Program-made: the position numbers and the translations under genes
Notes under the pieces: model-generated
What the model was told of the DNA's origin: nothing
Database searches by the model: none
Seen by the model: only the letters and a program-made list of their open reading frames with translations
Shown: positions 7,493 to 14,157 of the stretch, in pieces
Position numbering within the stretch: position 1 is the first letter of the stretch
How the letters are laid out: each line of letters opens with the position of its first letter
NCBI GenBank assembly: GCA_030612485.1
Contig: JAUWNS010000027.1
Location: 1-19,499 of the forward strand
Length of the DNA stretch: 19,499 nucleotides
DNA from: Candidatus Bipolaricaulota bacterium
Lineage (GTDB): Bacteria > Bipolaricaulota > Bipolaricaulia > UBA7950 > UBA9294
Direction of reading: 5' to 3'

Positions 7493-8431
7493 ATGAAAAG
7501 AACGTTCTTAGTCCTGGGGTTCCTCTTTCTCGCTCTTGGAGCGACGGTCTTTGCAGGGACGAATCTAGACGAGGCACTGGCTCTCTTCTCGACCGATGCC
7601 GACGTGATGGTCCACTACGACACAGCAGGGCAGATGACGCTGGAAGCGGCGATCGACGCGCTCAAACACGCACTTGGCGCTACCGCCTCGTTCGATGAGA
7701 TGAACGAGGACGCTTACAGTACCCTGGAGATCAGCATCGAGAAGAAGGACCTCGTGAGCAAGCTCTCCCAGTGCTATTACACCCTGGGGGATGTCTTCCT
7801 GCGCGGGCAAGATGGTGCCGAGATGATCTTCGTAAAGGGCCAGAACTGGGGTTTGAAGAGCCTGCGGATGAACCCTGATTTCACCACGGAAGAGAAGAGA
7901 CACGGGTTCATCGCGGCTGTTTCCCAGGAGACGGATGTTGCTGCTCTGTGTTGGACCTATGCCAACTGGGCGCGTAAGGACGAGATCGATAAACTCGGCG
8001 CTATTGCGCGTAACGATCCTCCGAAATTACTCGCCCTGATAGAGCAGGCTCTGGCTGTGGACGAGACATACATCGCTTACAGTCCCTATCGTTCGCTCGC
8101 CGCGTTCTGGGGAGGACTTCCCCCGTTCCCTCTCATCGCGTTTGGGCAGAACCTTCCGCGTGTGCTCTCCTACATCTGCCCGGTGGTATACGAGCCGGGC
8201 TACTGCGTGGATTGCCCAGACTGTCCGTACGATCAGGACTGTAACGCTTACTTCGAGAATCGGCTCATCTTTGCGGAGTACTACCTGATGGAGAAGGGTC
8301 TGTGGGAGGAAGCGGCCCGCGTCCTTCAGAGCATTCTCGACGATCAGATCGGAGAGACCTACCCGCTGTACAACGCCCTCTGTCAGGAACTGGCGACGAA
8401 TTTCCTCGAAGAGGTGCAGGAACACCTGTAG
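7493..8431 (+). CDS. Exported TatT-like (TRAP transporter T-component family) protein, copy 1
   Basis: A 312-residue protein with a clear Sec signal peptide (KR, hydrophobic core, ATVFA cleavage after residue 21) and a mostly helical mature part. Segments such as KLSQCYYTLGDVF, GQNWGLKSLRMNP and AYSPYRSLAAFWGGLPP, and the final AARVLQSILDD helix, match the TPR-like layout of TatT proteins, periplasmic partners of TRAP transporters. No TRAP permease or binding protein lies nearby. The mature part has eight cysteines, five clustered at residues 229-250 (CPVVYEPGYCVDCPDC). ATG 7493 is chosen because AAGGAGG lies about 9 bases upstream; an upstream TTG at 7457 would hide the signal peptide. The family call rests on recognised pattern, not a search. 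Its role could be ligand delivery or a periplasmic scaffold. Confidence 0.7.
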   Translation: MKRTFLVLGFLFLALGATVFAGTNLDEALALFSTDADVMVHYDTAGQMTLEAAIDALKHALGATASFDEMNEDAYSTLEISIEKKDLVSKLSQCYYTLGDVFLRGQDGAEMIFVKGQNWGLKSLRMNPDFTTEEKRHGFIAAVSQETDVAALCWTYANWARKDEIDKLGAIARNDPPKLLALIEQALAVDETYIAYSPYRSLAAFWGGLPPFPLIAFGQNLPRVLSYICPVVYEPGYCVDCPDCPYDQDCNAYFENRLIFAEYYLMEKGLWEEAARVLQSILDDQIGETYPLYNALCQELATNFLEEVQEHL

Positions 8432-8548
8432 AACCGAGTGATGGGAGATGGGATTAGAAGCCAGGGATTATGGATTGAAGGATTAAGGGGTCTGTGAGAG
8501 CCGGTCGCTCATACTTCTTATTTCCTTATCTGGTTGCAACCCCTTGGT

Positions 8549-8577
8549 TTGGCAGGTGTTCACGGTTCTGTTATCCT
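8549..8577 (+). promoter_or_regulatory. Promoter of the second TatT-like gene
   Basis: TTGGCA (8549-8554) and TATCCT (8572-8577) have a 17-base spacer, 33 bases before the start codon. The rest of the 8432-8610 gap shows only a purine-rich, loosely repetitive stretch (GGGATTA-like units at 8449-8487). Confidence 0.55.
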
Positions 8578-8610
8578 TAGCCAAAGATTGTTTCTACAAG
8601 GAGGAAAAAG

Positions 8611-9543
8611 ATGAGAAAGCTAGTACTGGTAGGAGTTTGTTTGCTATTGTTCATGGGGGTTACCGCGGTGGCGCAGGATGAGCCGGTGACGATGGATCTC
8701 GATACTGCGCTGTCGTATTGCCAGAGCGACAGCTTCGTGATCGAGTATTCCGATGCTGGGAAGACACAGCTCTTGGAGATGATCGACGCGTTCAAAGCAG
8801 CGCTTGGCGTCACCGCCGATCTCGATGAAACGAACGAGGACAAGGTTGGTGCGTTAGAGATCGATATGTCTCTCAAGGACGTGGTGAACAAGCTCTCGCA
8901 GGCGTACTACACTCTAGCCAACGTCTTCGTGGACAAGCCCGATGATACGGATATCTACATCATGGGGAAGAACTGGGGATTCAAGAGCTTGCGCATGAAC
9001 CCTGAGTTCGACGATCTACGAGGAGGACGATTTGACGAGTCGGTGGCACGCGAGACCGATGCTGTCGCCCTCTACTGGGTGAACTCCAGCTGGCTGCGGG
9101 TGGCGCAGAAGGACCCGATGGGGGCTGTCTTTGGCGGGGTTCCGAAGAAGACGCAGATGATCAGCGAACGGCTCCTCGAGATCGCTCCTAACTACCTCGC
9201 CGGTGGAGCCTACAGATCCTACGGTGCCTATTGGTCAGGCCTCCCGGCCCTATTCGGACGAGATCTAGGAAAAGCGCTCTGTTACCTGTGTCCTGTTGTC
9301 GACGAACCAGGCTACTGCGCCGAGTGTAATATAGCCGAGCATGTTCCCGGAACGGATGCGTACTTTGAGAACCGGTCCTTCTTCGTCGAGTTCTACCTCA
9401 TGCCGAAGAAACAATGGGAGGATGCAGCACGAGTTCTGCAGAGTATTCTTGACGAACCGATTGGCGATCAGTATCCGTTTATGAATGCTTACTCACAGGA
9501 GAACGTACGTGAACTTCTGGCCGAGGTACAGGAGCACTTGTAG
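8611..9543 (+). CDS. Exported TatT-like (TRAP transporter T-component family) protein, copy 2
   Basis: A 310-residue paralogue of the preceding gene, alignable end to end: NKLSQAYYTLANVF, GKNWGFKSLRMNPEF, AYRSYGAYWSGLPALFG, AARVLQSILDEPIGDQYP and the identical ending EVQEHL. The signal peptide ends near GVTAVA (residue 21). Only four cysteines remain in the mature part; three of them (227, 236, 239, in CPVVDEPGYCAEC) align with copy 1 (229, 238, 241), so this trio is the conserved core. The gene has a GGAGG ribosome site, its own promoter and a strong terminator. The two copies arose by tandem duplication, have diverged widely and may now bind different ligands or form a mixed oligomer. Function is inferred from the family alone. 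Confidence 0.7.
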   Translation: MRKLVLVGVCLLLFMGVTAVAQDEPVTMDLDTALSYCQSDSFVIEYSDAGKTQLLEMIDAFKAALGVTADLDETNEDKVGALEIDMSLKDVVNKLSQAYYTLANVFVDKPDDTDIYIMGKNWGFKSLRMNPEFDDLRGGRFDESVARETDAVALYWVNSSWLRVAQKDPMGAVFGGVPKKTQMISERLLEIAPNYLAGGAYRSYGAYWSGLPALFGRDLGKALCYLCPVVDEPGYCAECNIAEHVPGTDAYFENRSFFVEFYLMPKKQWEDAARVLQSILDEPIGDQYPFMNAYSQENVRELLAEVQEHL

Positions 9544-9562
9544 CGCGATTTCTCGGGTGATG

Positions 9563-9592
9563 AAAGGGGCCGCACCTTCGTGGCCCCTTTTT
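9563..9592 (+). terminator. Rho-independent terminator after the second TatT-like gene
   Basis: AAAGGGGCC (9563-9571) pairs with GGCCCCTTT (9582-9590), followed by TTATT. The A/T-rich flank also serves the convergent gene ending at 9591, so it may work on both strands. Confidence 0.85.
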
Positions 9593-10016
9593 ATTCCTTG
9601 TTGCCAATTGCTAGGATCACTGGTGGGTGTTCTCCGCGACGACGCGCGTTGACAAGTCGCGAGATCTCATCGAATGCTTTGCTCACCGCTCTCAGTGTGG
9701 CTTCCACTGTCTTCTCTGTTGTTACTACCGGCTGAATCGGCTTCGTATCCCGGATACGTAAGAAGTTCGGGCTCTGGAGTCCACTTACTAGCACCTCACA
9801 CCCAGGGAGAAGGCTCGTTACCCCTTTGAGTTTCTTGGGGTCGGCATGGCGTTGTTCTTCAGGAGAGGTGTTGTTCTGGGTCTCGATCAGACGAGGCTCC
9901 CCGTCTTCAGTAAGCTCGTAGATACGGAATTCCGGGCAATCGCCGAAGTGTTTTCGTGGGACTGTCTCCCCTGCACATGAAAGCGCAAGCCAAATATGTC
10001 TCTGTGTTTGTGACAT
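9591..10016 (-). CDS. NifX/NifB-C-terminal-like (dinitrogenase iron-molybdenum cofactor fold) protein
   Basis: A 141-residue protein resembling the small RNase H-like fold that carries iron-molybdenum cofactor precursors in NifX, NafY and the NifB tail. The recognisable element is SCAGETVPRKHFGDCPEFRIYEL near residues 13-34, with His23-Phe24-Gly25, followed by a glycine-rich LLPGCEVLVSGLQSP segment and VVTTEKTVEATLRAV, the usual end of the domain. Many anaerobes carry such proteins without nitrogenase, beside ferredoxin or MRP-type ATPase genes, with unclear roles in Fe-S or metal-cluster traffic. Two ATGs are adjacent (10019 and 10016); AAGGAG lies 7 bases before the inner one. No nitrogenase genes are in view. 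A ferredoxin tail lies directly upstream. Confidence 0.75.
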   Translation of the reverse strand: MSQTQRHIWLALSCAGETVPRKHFGDCPEFRIYELTEDGEPRLIETQNNTSPEEQRHADPKKLKGVTSLLPGCEVLVSGLQSPNFLRIRDTKPIQPVVTTEKTVEATLRAVSKAFDEISRLVNARRRGEHPPVILAIGNKE

Positions 10017-10027
10017 CATTATACTCC

Positions 10028-10102
10028 TTATGTGATTGCTCCGGTCGGGCACACGCTGGCGCATACGTGGCACCCACGGCAACGAGTTGCTCCCTTCTTC
10101 TC
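10028..10102 (-). pseudogene. Ferredoxin-like 4Fe-4S tail without a start codon
   Basis: Upstream of the NifX-like gene the minus strand reads TRCRGCHVCASVCPTGAIT and a TAA at 10030-10028. CRGCHVCASVCP is a classic CxxCxxCxxxCP cluster motif. The frame is closed by a TGA at 10105-10103, with no start codon between. A nearby ATG (around 10122, MPRFYGE) is in another frame; losing two bases near 10097-10102 would join them into a small protein of about 27 residues. It is either a decayed ferredoxin partner of the NifX-like gene or an assembly/sequencing frameshift. The AAGGAG of the next gene begins at its stop, as in a true operon. Confidence 0.55.
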
Positions 10103-10221
10103 TCACCGTAAAAGCGAGGCATGATCATACGACAGGCCGTTCCCGCGCGCAAAGAGGCTTTCTTCTCATGAGGATCAGTTGCTTCACGAGAACCGTGTAT
10201 CCCCTTCGATCACGTAGGCCG

Positions 10222-10250
10222 TTGGCGAACTTGTTTGAAAAGTAGATACT
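10222..10250 (+). promoter_or_regulatory. Promoter of the TPR protein gene
   Basis: TTGGCG (10222-10227) and GATACT (10245-10250) are 17 bases apart, 32 bases before the ATG; GGAGG lies at 10268-10272. Confidence 0.45.
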
Positions 10251-10281
10251 CTTTTTACCGATATACCGGAGGACCAAAGAG

Positions 10282-12246
10282 ATGCAGGAAGACACAACGA
10301 AGATGGACCCATTCTCGAAGTTTCTTCGTCGTCAACCCCAGCTTGGGGAGCGAGTGCTCGAGTTGAACTGGGAGGGGCAGAGTCTCCTCGATGCCGGTCG
10401 GATAAAGGCGGCGGAGCGCAAGTTCCGTGAGGCAACACGGATTTGTGAGTGCGCGGTTCCGGCCATCAACAACCTTGCCCTCTGCGCCTCGTTGCGGGGG
10501 GAGACTAAGCGTGCCATCCGCACAGCCAACAAGGCTCTCGAGTATCATCCGACGGACGTCTTTGCCCACTGCACTCTTGCGGAGTGCTATGAGGAACTCG
10601 GACGGACTAAGAAGGCGCGCTCCTACGTCAAGCAAGCGATTACTCTCTTGGAAGACCCTGATGTTCCACTCGATAATCTAACCAAGGTGATCGAGGCGCT
10701 GGCAAAACTCGAGTGGGATGAGAAGATCGACCAGGTATATCGATCCTACCGGGAAGGGATAGGGGTTGAAGACGTGTTGGATGGAATCAGTTGGTTCTAC
10801 CTGGGCGTGGCAGCTGCCAATCTTGGTCGGATGGATGAAGCCTTCTTCTACTGGGAGCAAGCGCAGAAGGAAGATCCCAAAATAGCGGTTGCCAACCTGT
10901 ACACCATAGTCATGTCACTTATTCAAGATAAGAAAGTTCCACCGTTTCGTTTCTCGTATCGCCTCAAGCGAGATGCGAAGCCACTCGATCCAAAGCATCC
11001 TTCTGAGGAACTCAAACCAGTGGTGGCCAATGCCATCTGGAACGAGGAAGAAGATGATAGTCGCCACGCTCTAGTGGATCTATTGGGGACGTGGGAAAGC
11101 ACATGGGCGGAGGAATTCCTGAGGCTGATCCTTATCCAGGCTGATCTTCCTGATGATCTTAAGGTGCACGCGGCGAGTGCGCTGGTCGAGCGAGGGGTAA
11201 TCAGTGAGAATGAGGGGATTGAGATGTTTATTCATGGAACGAAACAGACGGTTGTTGTCAATAGGAAGGAACTCATCCACGAACCACTCCCAGCAGCGGT
11301 TAAGCAATTCGAACGAGGATTGGCCTACCGGCAATCCGGGGATATCACCGCAGCGGAGGAGGCTTACCGCAAGGCACTGAAGATCGATCCGGACTTCGCT
11401 GAAGCGATGGTCAATCTAGCAAACATCTGCCGCAACACCGACCGTACAGAGGAGGGTGAACACCTCCTGGAGAAGGCTGTTGCACTGACGGGAAGTCCAA
11501 CCGCCATCCTAAACCTGGCCGCAGTCTATCTTTTGGAGGAAGAGCACGTAGAAGAAGAGCACGTAGAAGAAGGACGTGCTCTGATCTCCTCAATCTCTGT
11601 CGAGGATATCGGTGCTGATCTCCTTCCTCTCTACTACAGAGCGGTCGGCCAGTTACATGTACTCGATTGGGACTTTCAGGCCGCCAGGGAGGCGTTCAAG
11701 AAGCTCATCGCCCTCCGACCAGGTGATAAAGAGACAAAGAGGTTGCTCGATTGGGTGGCGGCAGCTGAGGCGTGGAGGGATGATAGTCTTTCCCTCAGGA
11801 ATCAGCGCAGAGCTCGCTACTTCAGGCAGCTGGTCGACCCGCAGATGCCGCTGGCGATGGCTCTACACACCCTGACCAAGGATAACCTGATCGGTATCAC
11901 GTACTGGTACGACCTTTCCCGTGGGACGCTACGCAAGGCCGAAATTGCTCAGATGCTCGCCGATTACCTGCAGGACGAAGAGATAGACATCTGGGCGGAG
12001 ATATCTACCGGCGCATGGGATGTACTGGAATTCCTCCGTAGCGTTAGCGGTAGCGCACCTCTGGCGCAGCTGGAGGAGAAGTTCGGAAGCACGGAGGATG
12101 ACAGCATCGATTGGAGATACCGTATCCCTAACTCCTCGATTGGAGAACTTCAGGTAAGAGGAATCGTGTTTGTCGGACAGAGCAACAAAGAAACGATTGC
12201 TTTTATCCCCAAAGAGCTGTGGTCGCGCCTCGCACGTAGGGAATGA
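10282..12246 (+). CDS. Large tetratricopeptide-repeat protein with a unique C-terminal domain
   Basis: A 654-residue protein without signal peptide or membrane helix, so probably cytosolic. TPR units are clear near residues 25-130 (GRIKAAERKFREATRI, NNLALCASLRGETKRAIRTANKALEYHP, LAECYEELGRTKKARSYVKQAI), near 168-205 (FYLGVAAANLGRMDEAFFYWEQA) and near 345-410 (GLAYRQSGDITAAEEAYRKALKIDPDFAEAMVNLA). A helical, charged middle and a C-terminal part of about 140 residues (from about 515, LTKDNLIGITYWYDLSRGTLRKAEIAQMLADYL) resemble a small SAP/Rho-N-like helical element followed by a winged-helix-like segment; that is tentative. Two exact 15-bp units at 11539-11568 encode a tandem EEHVE. TPR proteins scaffold complexes; the partner is unknown. 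It is divergent from the NifX-like gene. Confidence 0.8.
   Translation: MQEDTTKMDPFSKFLRRQPQLGERVLELNWEGQSLLDAGRIKAAERKFREATRICECAVPAINNLALCASLRGETKRAIRTANKALEYHPTDVFAHCTLAECYEELGRTKKARSYVKQAITLLEDPDVPLDNLTKVIEALAKLEWDEKIDQVYRSYREGIGVEDVLDGISWFYLGVAAANLGRMDEAFFYWEQAQKEDPKIAVANLYTIVMSLIQDKKVPPFRFSYRLKRDAKPLDPKHPSEELKPVVANAIWNEEEDDSRHALVDLLGTWESTWAEEFLRLILIQADLPDDLKVHAASALVERGVISENEGIEMFIHGTKQTVVVNRKELIHEPLPAAVKQFERGLAYRQSGDITAAEEAYRKALKIDPDFAEAMVNLANICRNTDRTEEGEHLLEKAVALTGSPTAILNLAAVYLLEEEHVEEEHVEEGRALISSISVEDIGADLLPLYYRAVGQLHVLDWDFQAAREAFKKLIALRPGDKETKRLLDWVAAAEAWRDDSLSLRNQRRARYFRQLVDPQMPLAMALHTLTKDNLIGITYWYDLSRGTLRKAEIAQMLADYLQDEEIDIWAEISTGAWDVLEFLRSVSGSAPLAQLEEKFGSTEDDSIDWRYRIPNSSIGELQVRGIVFVGQSNKETIAFIPKELWSRLARRE
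11539..11568 (+). repeat. Two exact 15-bp tandem units inside the TPR gene
   Basis: GAAGAGCACGTAGAA occurs twice head to tail (11539-11553, 11554-11568) and is followed by GAAG. It adds five residues (EEHVE) per unit without breaking frame, a simple slippage-type expansion in a TPR linker. Confidence 0.85.
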
Positions 12247-12264
12247 TCCCGTGATGAGAAATAT

Positions 12265-12284
12265 GTTGTCGCCGGCTCGACAAC
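12265..12284. other. Small hairpin between the TPR gene and rnhA
   Basis: GTTGTCG (12265-12271) and CGACAAC (12278-12284) form a perfect 7-bp stem with a 6-base loop. No T-run follows, so it is a weak terminator candidate at best. Confidence 0.35.
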
Positions 12285-12314
12285 CGCGCTTCGATCGGCT
12301 ATACCTACGATACC

Positions 12315-12773
12315 GTGAATAAGGTTACGATCTATACCGATGGGGCGTGCAGCGGAAATCCAGGACCGGGCGGCTGGGGCGCGGTCCTCATCTCCGGCTT
12401 ACACTGCAAGGAGATCTCGGGTGGGGATCCTCAGACGACGAATAACCGGATGGAACTCCGCGCGGCGATCGAGGCACTAAAAGCACTTCGTGAATCCTCG
12501 CCGGTTGATCTCTTCACCGATTCGACCTACGTGAAGAAAGGGATCTCGGAGTGGATCAAGACGTGGAAGAAGAACGGCTGGAAGCGACGGAGCGGGAAAC
12601 GCCTTCTCCCGGTTAAAAATGAGGACCTGTGGCGCGAGCTCGATCGGTTGGCCGATTGCCACAACGTTACTTTCCACTGGGTAGAGGGGCATGCCGGGAA
12701 TAAAGAGAACGAGCGTTGCGACGAGCTTGCCCGTCAGGCAATTCCCAGTCGAGGAGGAGAAAAGAATGGCTAG
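12315..12773 (+). CDS. rnhA: Ribonuclease HI
   Basis: Cleaves the RNA strand of RNA:DNA hybrids (primers, R-loops) in the cytosol. The 152-residue protein is the standard bacterial length. The metal-binding acids are visible: Asp9 in [16 protein letters not shown], Glu47 in NNRMELRAA and Asp69 in [10 protein letters not shown]. The catalytic His and last Asp lie in [18 protein letters not shown]. The basic handle segment [16 protein letters not shown], typical of the E. coli type, is present. The start is a GTG at 12315 with no convincing Shine-Dalgarno sequence, so expression may be low. The 3' end overlaps the next gene by 8 bases. Confidence 0.96.
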   Translation: MNKVTIYTDGACSGNPGPGGWGAVLISGLHCKEISGGDPQTTNNRMELRAAIEALKALRESSPVDLFTDSTYVKKGISEWIKTWKKNGWKRRSGKRLLPVKNEDLWRELDRLADCHNVTFHWVEGHAGNKENERCDELARQAIPSRGGEKNG

Positions 12774-13731
12774 GATCTACGTGACCTGCCGTGTCTTCAA
12801 GGACGAGATCGAGCGACTGCACGCGGCCGGACACGATGTTGAGATGCGCGATGTCCCTGGCCCAATTCCAAGGGAAAAACTGCTGGAGAAGGTCTGTGCT
12901 GCCAATGCGTTGATCTGTCTTTTGTCAGACAAGATCGACACCGAGGTGATCGACGCTGCACCGGCCTTGAAGATCATCGCTAACCTGGGGGTCGGTACTG
13001 ACAACATTGATATCGTTGCGGCGCACGCGAAAGGGGTTGTTGTCACTAACACCCCCGGCGCTCTCACCGAGACGACGGCCGACTTCACCTTCGCTCTACT
13101 GTTGGCCGCTGCGCGACGGATCGTTGAGGGGGATGCGTTTGTCCGCGCGGGAGAGTTCCTTGGCTGGGAACTGATCCAACCACAGCTTGGCTTAGAGGTT
13201 TACGGGAAGACACTCGGGATCGTGGGAATGGGACGGATTGGGACAGCAGTCGCTCGCCGCGGGCGACTCGGTTTTGGCATGAGGATCCTCTATCACAACC
13301 GCTCGCGAAACGAAGCAGCCGAGAAGGAGATTGGTGCGTTGAGTCTCCCCTTTGAGCGGCTACTTGAAGAAAGCGACTTTGTCTGTGTTCATACACCGCT
13401 TACACCCCAGACACATCATCTCTTCGCTCGCGAGGCGTTCTCCCGGATGAGAAAATCGGCAATCTTGGTGAACGTCGCCCGTGGCCCGGTAGGCGACGAG
13501 GAGGCGCTGGTCTGGGCACTCGAAACAGGGGAGATCGCCGGGGCGGGGATCGACGTCTACGAACGCGAACCTGAGGTCCATCCTGGTCTCGTTGCGCTAC
13601 ACGAAAGGGTTGTCCTTGCGCCGCACATCGGGAGCGCCACGGTAGTGACCCGTCGCGCCCTTGCCAAGATTGCGGTCGATAACGTGCTCGTTGTCCTTGC
13701 GGGAAAGCCGCCTCTTACCCCTGTTATTTAA
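12766..13731 (+). CDS. gyaR: 2-Hydroxyacid dehydrogenase, glyoxylate/hydroxypyruvate reductase-like
   Basis: A 321-residue D-2-hydroxyacid dehydrogenase that probably interconverts glyoxylate and glycolate or hydroxypyruvate and D-glycerate with NAD(P)H. It shows the Rossmann motif GIVGMGRIG (glycines 154-159), VNVARG with substrate-binding Arg239, Glu268 in YEREPE and catalytic His287 in LAPHIGSAT, the family's triad. The ATG at 12766 is preceded by GAGGAGGAGA inside rnhA, and the genes overlap by 8 bases; upstream starts lack a comparable site. A diverged copy of its last 39 codons occurs at 18932-19051. The exact substrate is not determinable; GyaR or GhrB are close alternatives. Confidence 0.92.
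   Translation: MARIYVTCRVFKDEIERLHAAGHDVEMRDVPGPIPREKLLEKVCAANALICLLSDKIDTEVIDAAPALKIIANLGVGTDNIDIVAAHAKGVVVTNTPGALTETTADFTFALLLAAARRIVEGDAFVRAGEFLGWELIQPQLGLEVYGKTLGIVGMGRIGTAVARRGRLGFGMRILYHNRSRNEAAEKEIGALSLPFERLLEESDFVCVHTPLTPQTHHLFAREAFSRMRKSAILVNVARGPVGDEEALVWALETGEIAGAGIDVYEREPEVHPGLVALHERVVLAPHIGSATVVTRRALAKIAVDNVLVVLAGKPPLTPVI
13612..13731 (+). repeat. Left copy of a 120-bp direct repeat (3' end of gyaR)
   Basis: This segment aligns without gaps to 18932-19051. By hand count about 92 of 120 bases are identical, and 31 of 39 encoded residues. Over the 21 codons for [22 protein letters not shown] count nine substitutions, all synonymous. Both copies therefore evolved under selection as real gene ends before being brought together. 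Confidence 0.85.
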
Positions 13732-13995
13732 GGCTCTTTGCTGTTTGGAGTAAGGAACGAATCCTGACCGCAAATGATATAATGCTGTTCTCTCGCCCGT
13801 TCGTTTCACTCACTCAAGACGCCAAGGTGTCGCGACACCAAGATCGCTAAGACATGCCTTTGATCCTTGTTCTTCCCCATCTCAACGCTTTTCTTGGCGA
13901 TCTTTGCGTCTTGGCGAGATACAAGCTTTTTCTCTCTCGCTACGCTCATCTTTTGAGTCTTTCTCTGGGATACCTTGCCTTAACCGCGAGGACCC
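13732..13995. mobile_element. 264-bp insertion bounded by 8-bp direct repeats (MITE-like candidate)
   Basis: TTATTTAA at 13724-13731 recurs at 13996-14003. In the other copy of this junction (19044-19051) the equivalent TTACTTAA is single and uninterrupted, so 13732-13995 looks like an insertion that duplicated 8 target bases. The ends (GGCTCTTTGCTG inward, and GGGTCCTCGCGG on the other strand) agree at 8 of 12 positions, a weak terminal inverted repeat. No open frame of note lies inside. It contains an extended -10 box TGATATAAT (13775-13783) and the inverted repeats described separately. It could instead be a short intergenic repeat family. Confidence 0.5.
13814..13917. repeat. Interspersed inverted-repeat element inside the 264-bp insertion
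   Basis: The left arm (about 13814-13850: CAAGACGCCAAG ... AAGATCGCTAAG) is an imperfect inverted match to the right arm (13893-13917: CTTGGCGATCTTTGCGTCTT). The left arm also holds a perfect 14-bp palindrome, GGTGTCGCGACACC (13826-13839). Similar 'CTTTGCGTCTTGGCG' motifs are familiar as intergenic repeats in many bacterial genomes. Confidence 0.6.
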
Positions 13996-14046
13996 TTATT
14001 TAAAGCAGCCGAGTTGACAGGAGGAGATCTTGATCCCGAGTGGCTC
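13996..14046 (-). pseudogene. 3' fragment of a second CQLGCF-protein gene
   Basis: On the minus strand this reads EPLGIKISSCQLGCFK then TAA, against ETLGLRISDCQLGCFK at the end of the intact gene at 19044-19430: 12 of 16 residues match. Upstream codons lose similarity after about 17 residues, so only the tail remains. It marks the left boundary of the island as a copy of the same convergent gene junction found intact at 19044. Confidence 0.75.
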
Positions 14047-14086
14047 GGCTGTGCCGGCTCTCCAGTGGAGGGTTTTTATGCTTTTC

Positions 14087-14146
14087 CAAGTGCATATGTA
14101 TCAAACACTTGACAGTGGGGGGGGGTAAGTGCTATAATCTCACTTG
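14087..14146 (+). promoter_or_regulatory. CAAGTG/CACTTG palindromes over the island promoter (possible operator)
   Basis: CAAGTG (14087-14092) and CACTTG (14106-14111) form one inverted pair, the second half overlapping the -35 box. AAGTG (14127-14131) and CACTT(G) (14141-14146) form another that brackets the -10 box. Two inverted pairs of the same half-site placed on the two promoter boxes suggest a repressor or two-site regulator. Confidence 0.45.
14109..14138 (+). promoter_or_regulatory. Perfect-consensus promoter with a nine-G tract in the spacer
   Basis: TTGACA (14109-14114) and TATAAT (14133-14138) are both perfect. The 18-base spacer is GT, nine consecutive G (14117-14125), then TAAGTGC. 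Loss of one G would give the optimal 17-base spacing. This is the layout of slipped-strand phase-variable promoters such as Neisseria porA. The start codon at 14158 lies 19 bases downstream of the -10 box. Confidence 0.8.
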
Positions 14147-14157
14147 GGTGATAGATA

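Noticed and set aside
8449..8487. GGGATTA-like repeats after the first TatT-like gene as a CRISPR or iteron array
   Set aside because: Units are short, irregular and without spacers of constant length.
9591..10016. Evidence for nitrogen fixation
   Set aside because: Only a NifX-like fold protein is present; such proteins are widespread in anaerobes that lack nitrogenase.
13775..13783. Extended -10 box TGATATAAT as promoter of a small RNA in the 264-bp insertion
   Set aside because: No matching -35 box and no clear terminator downstream; recorded only as part of the insertion.
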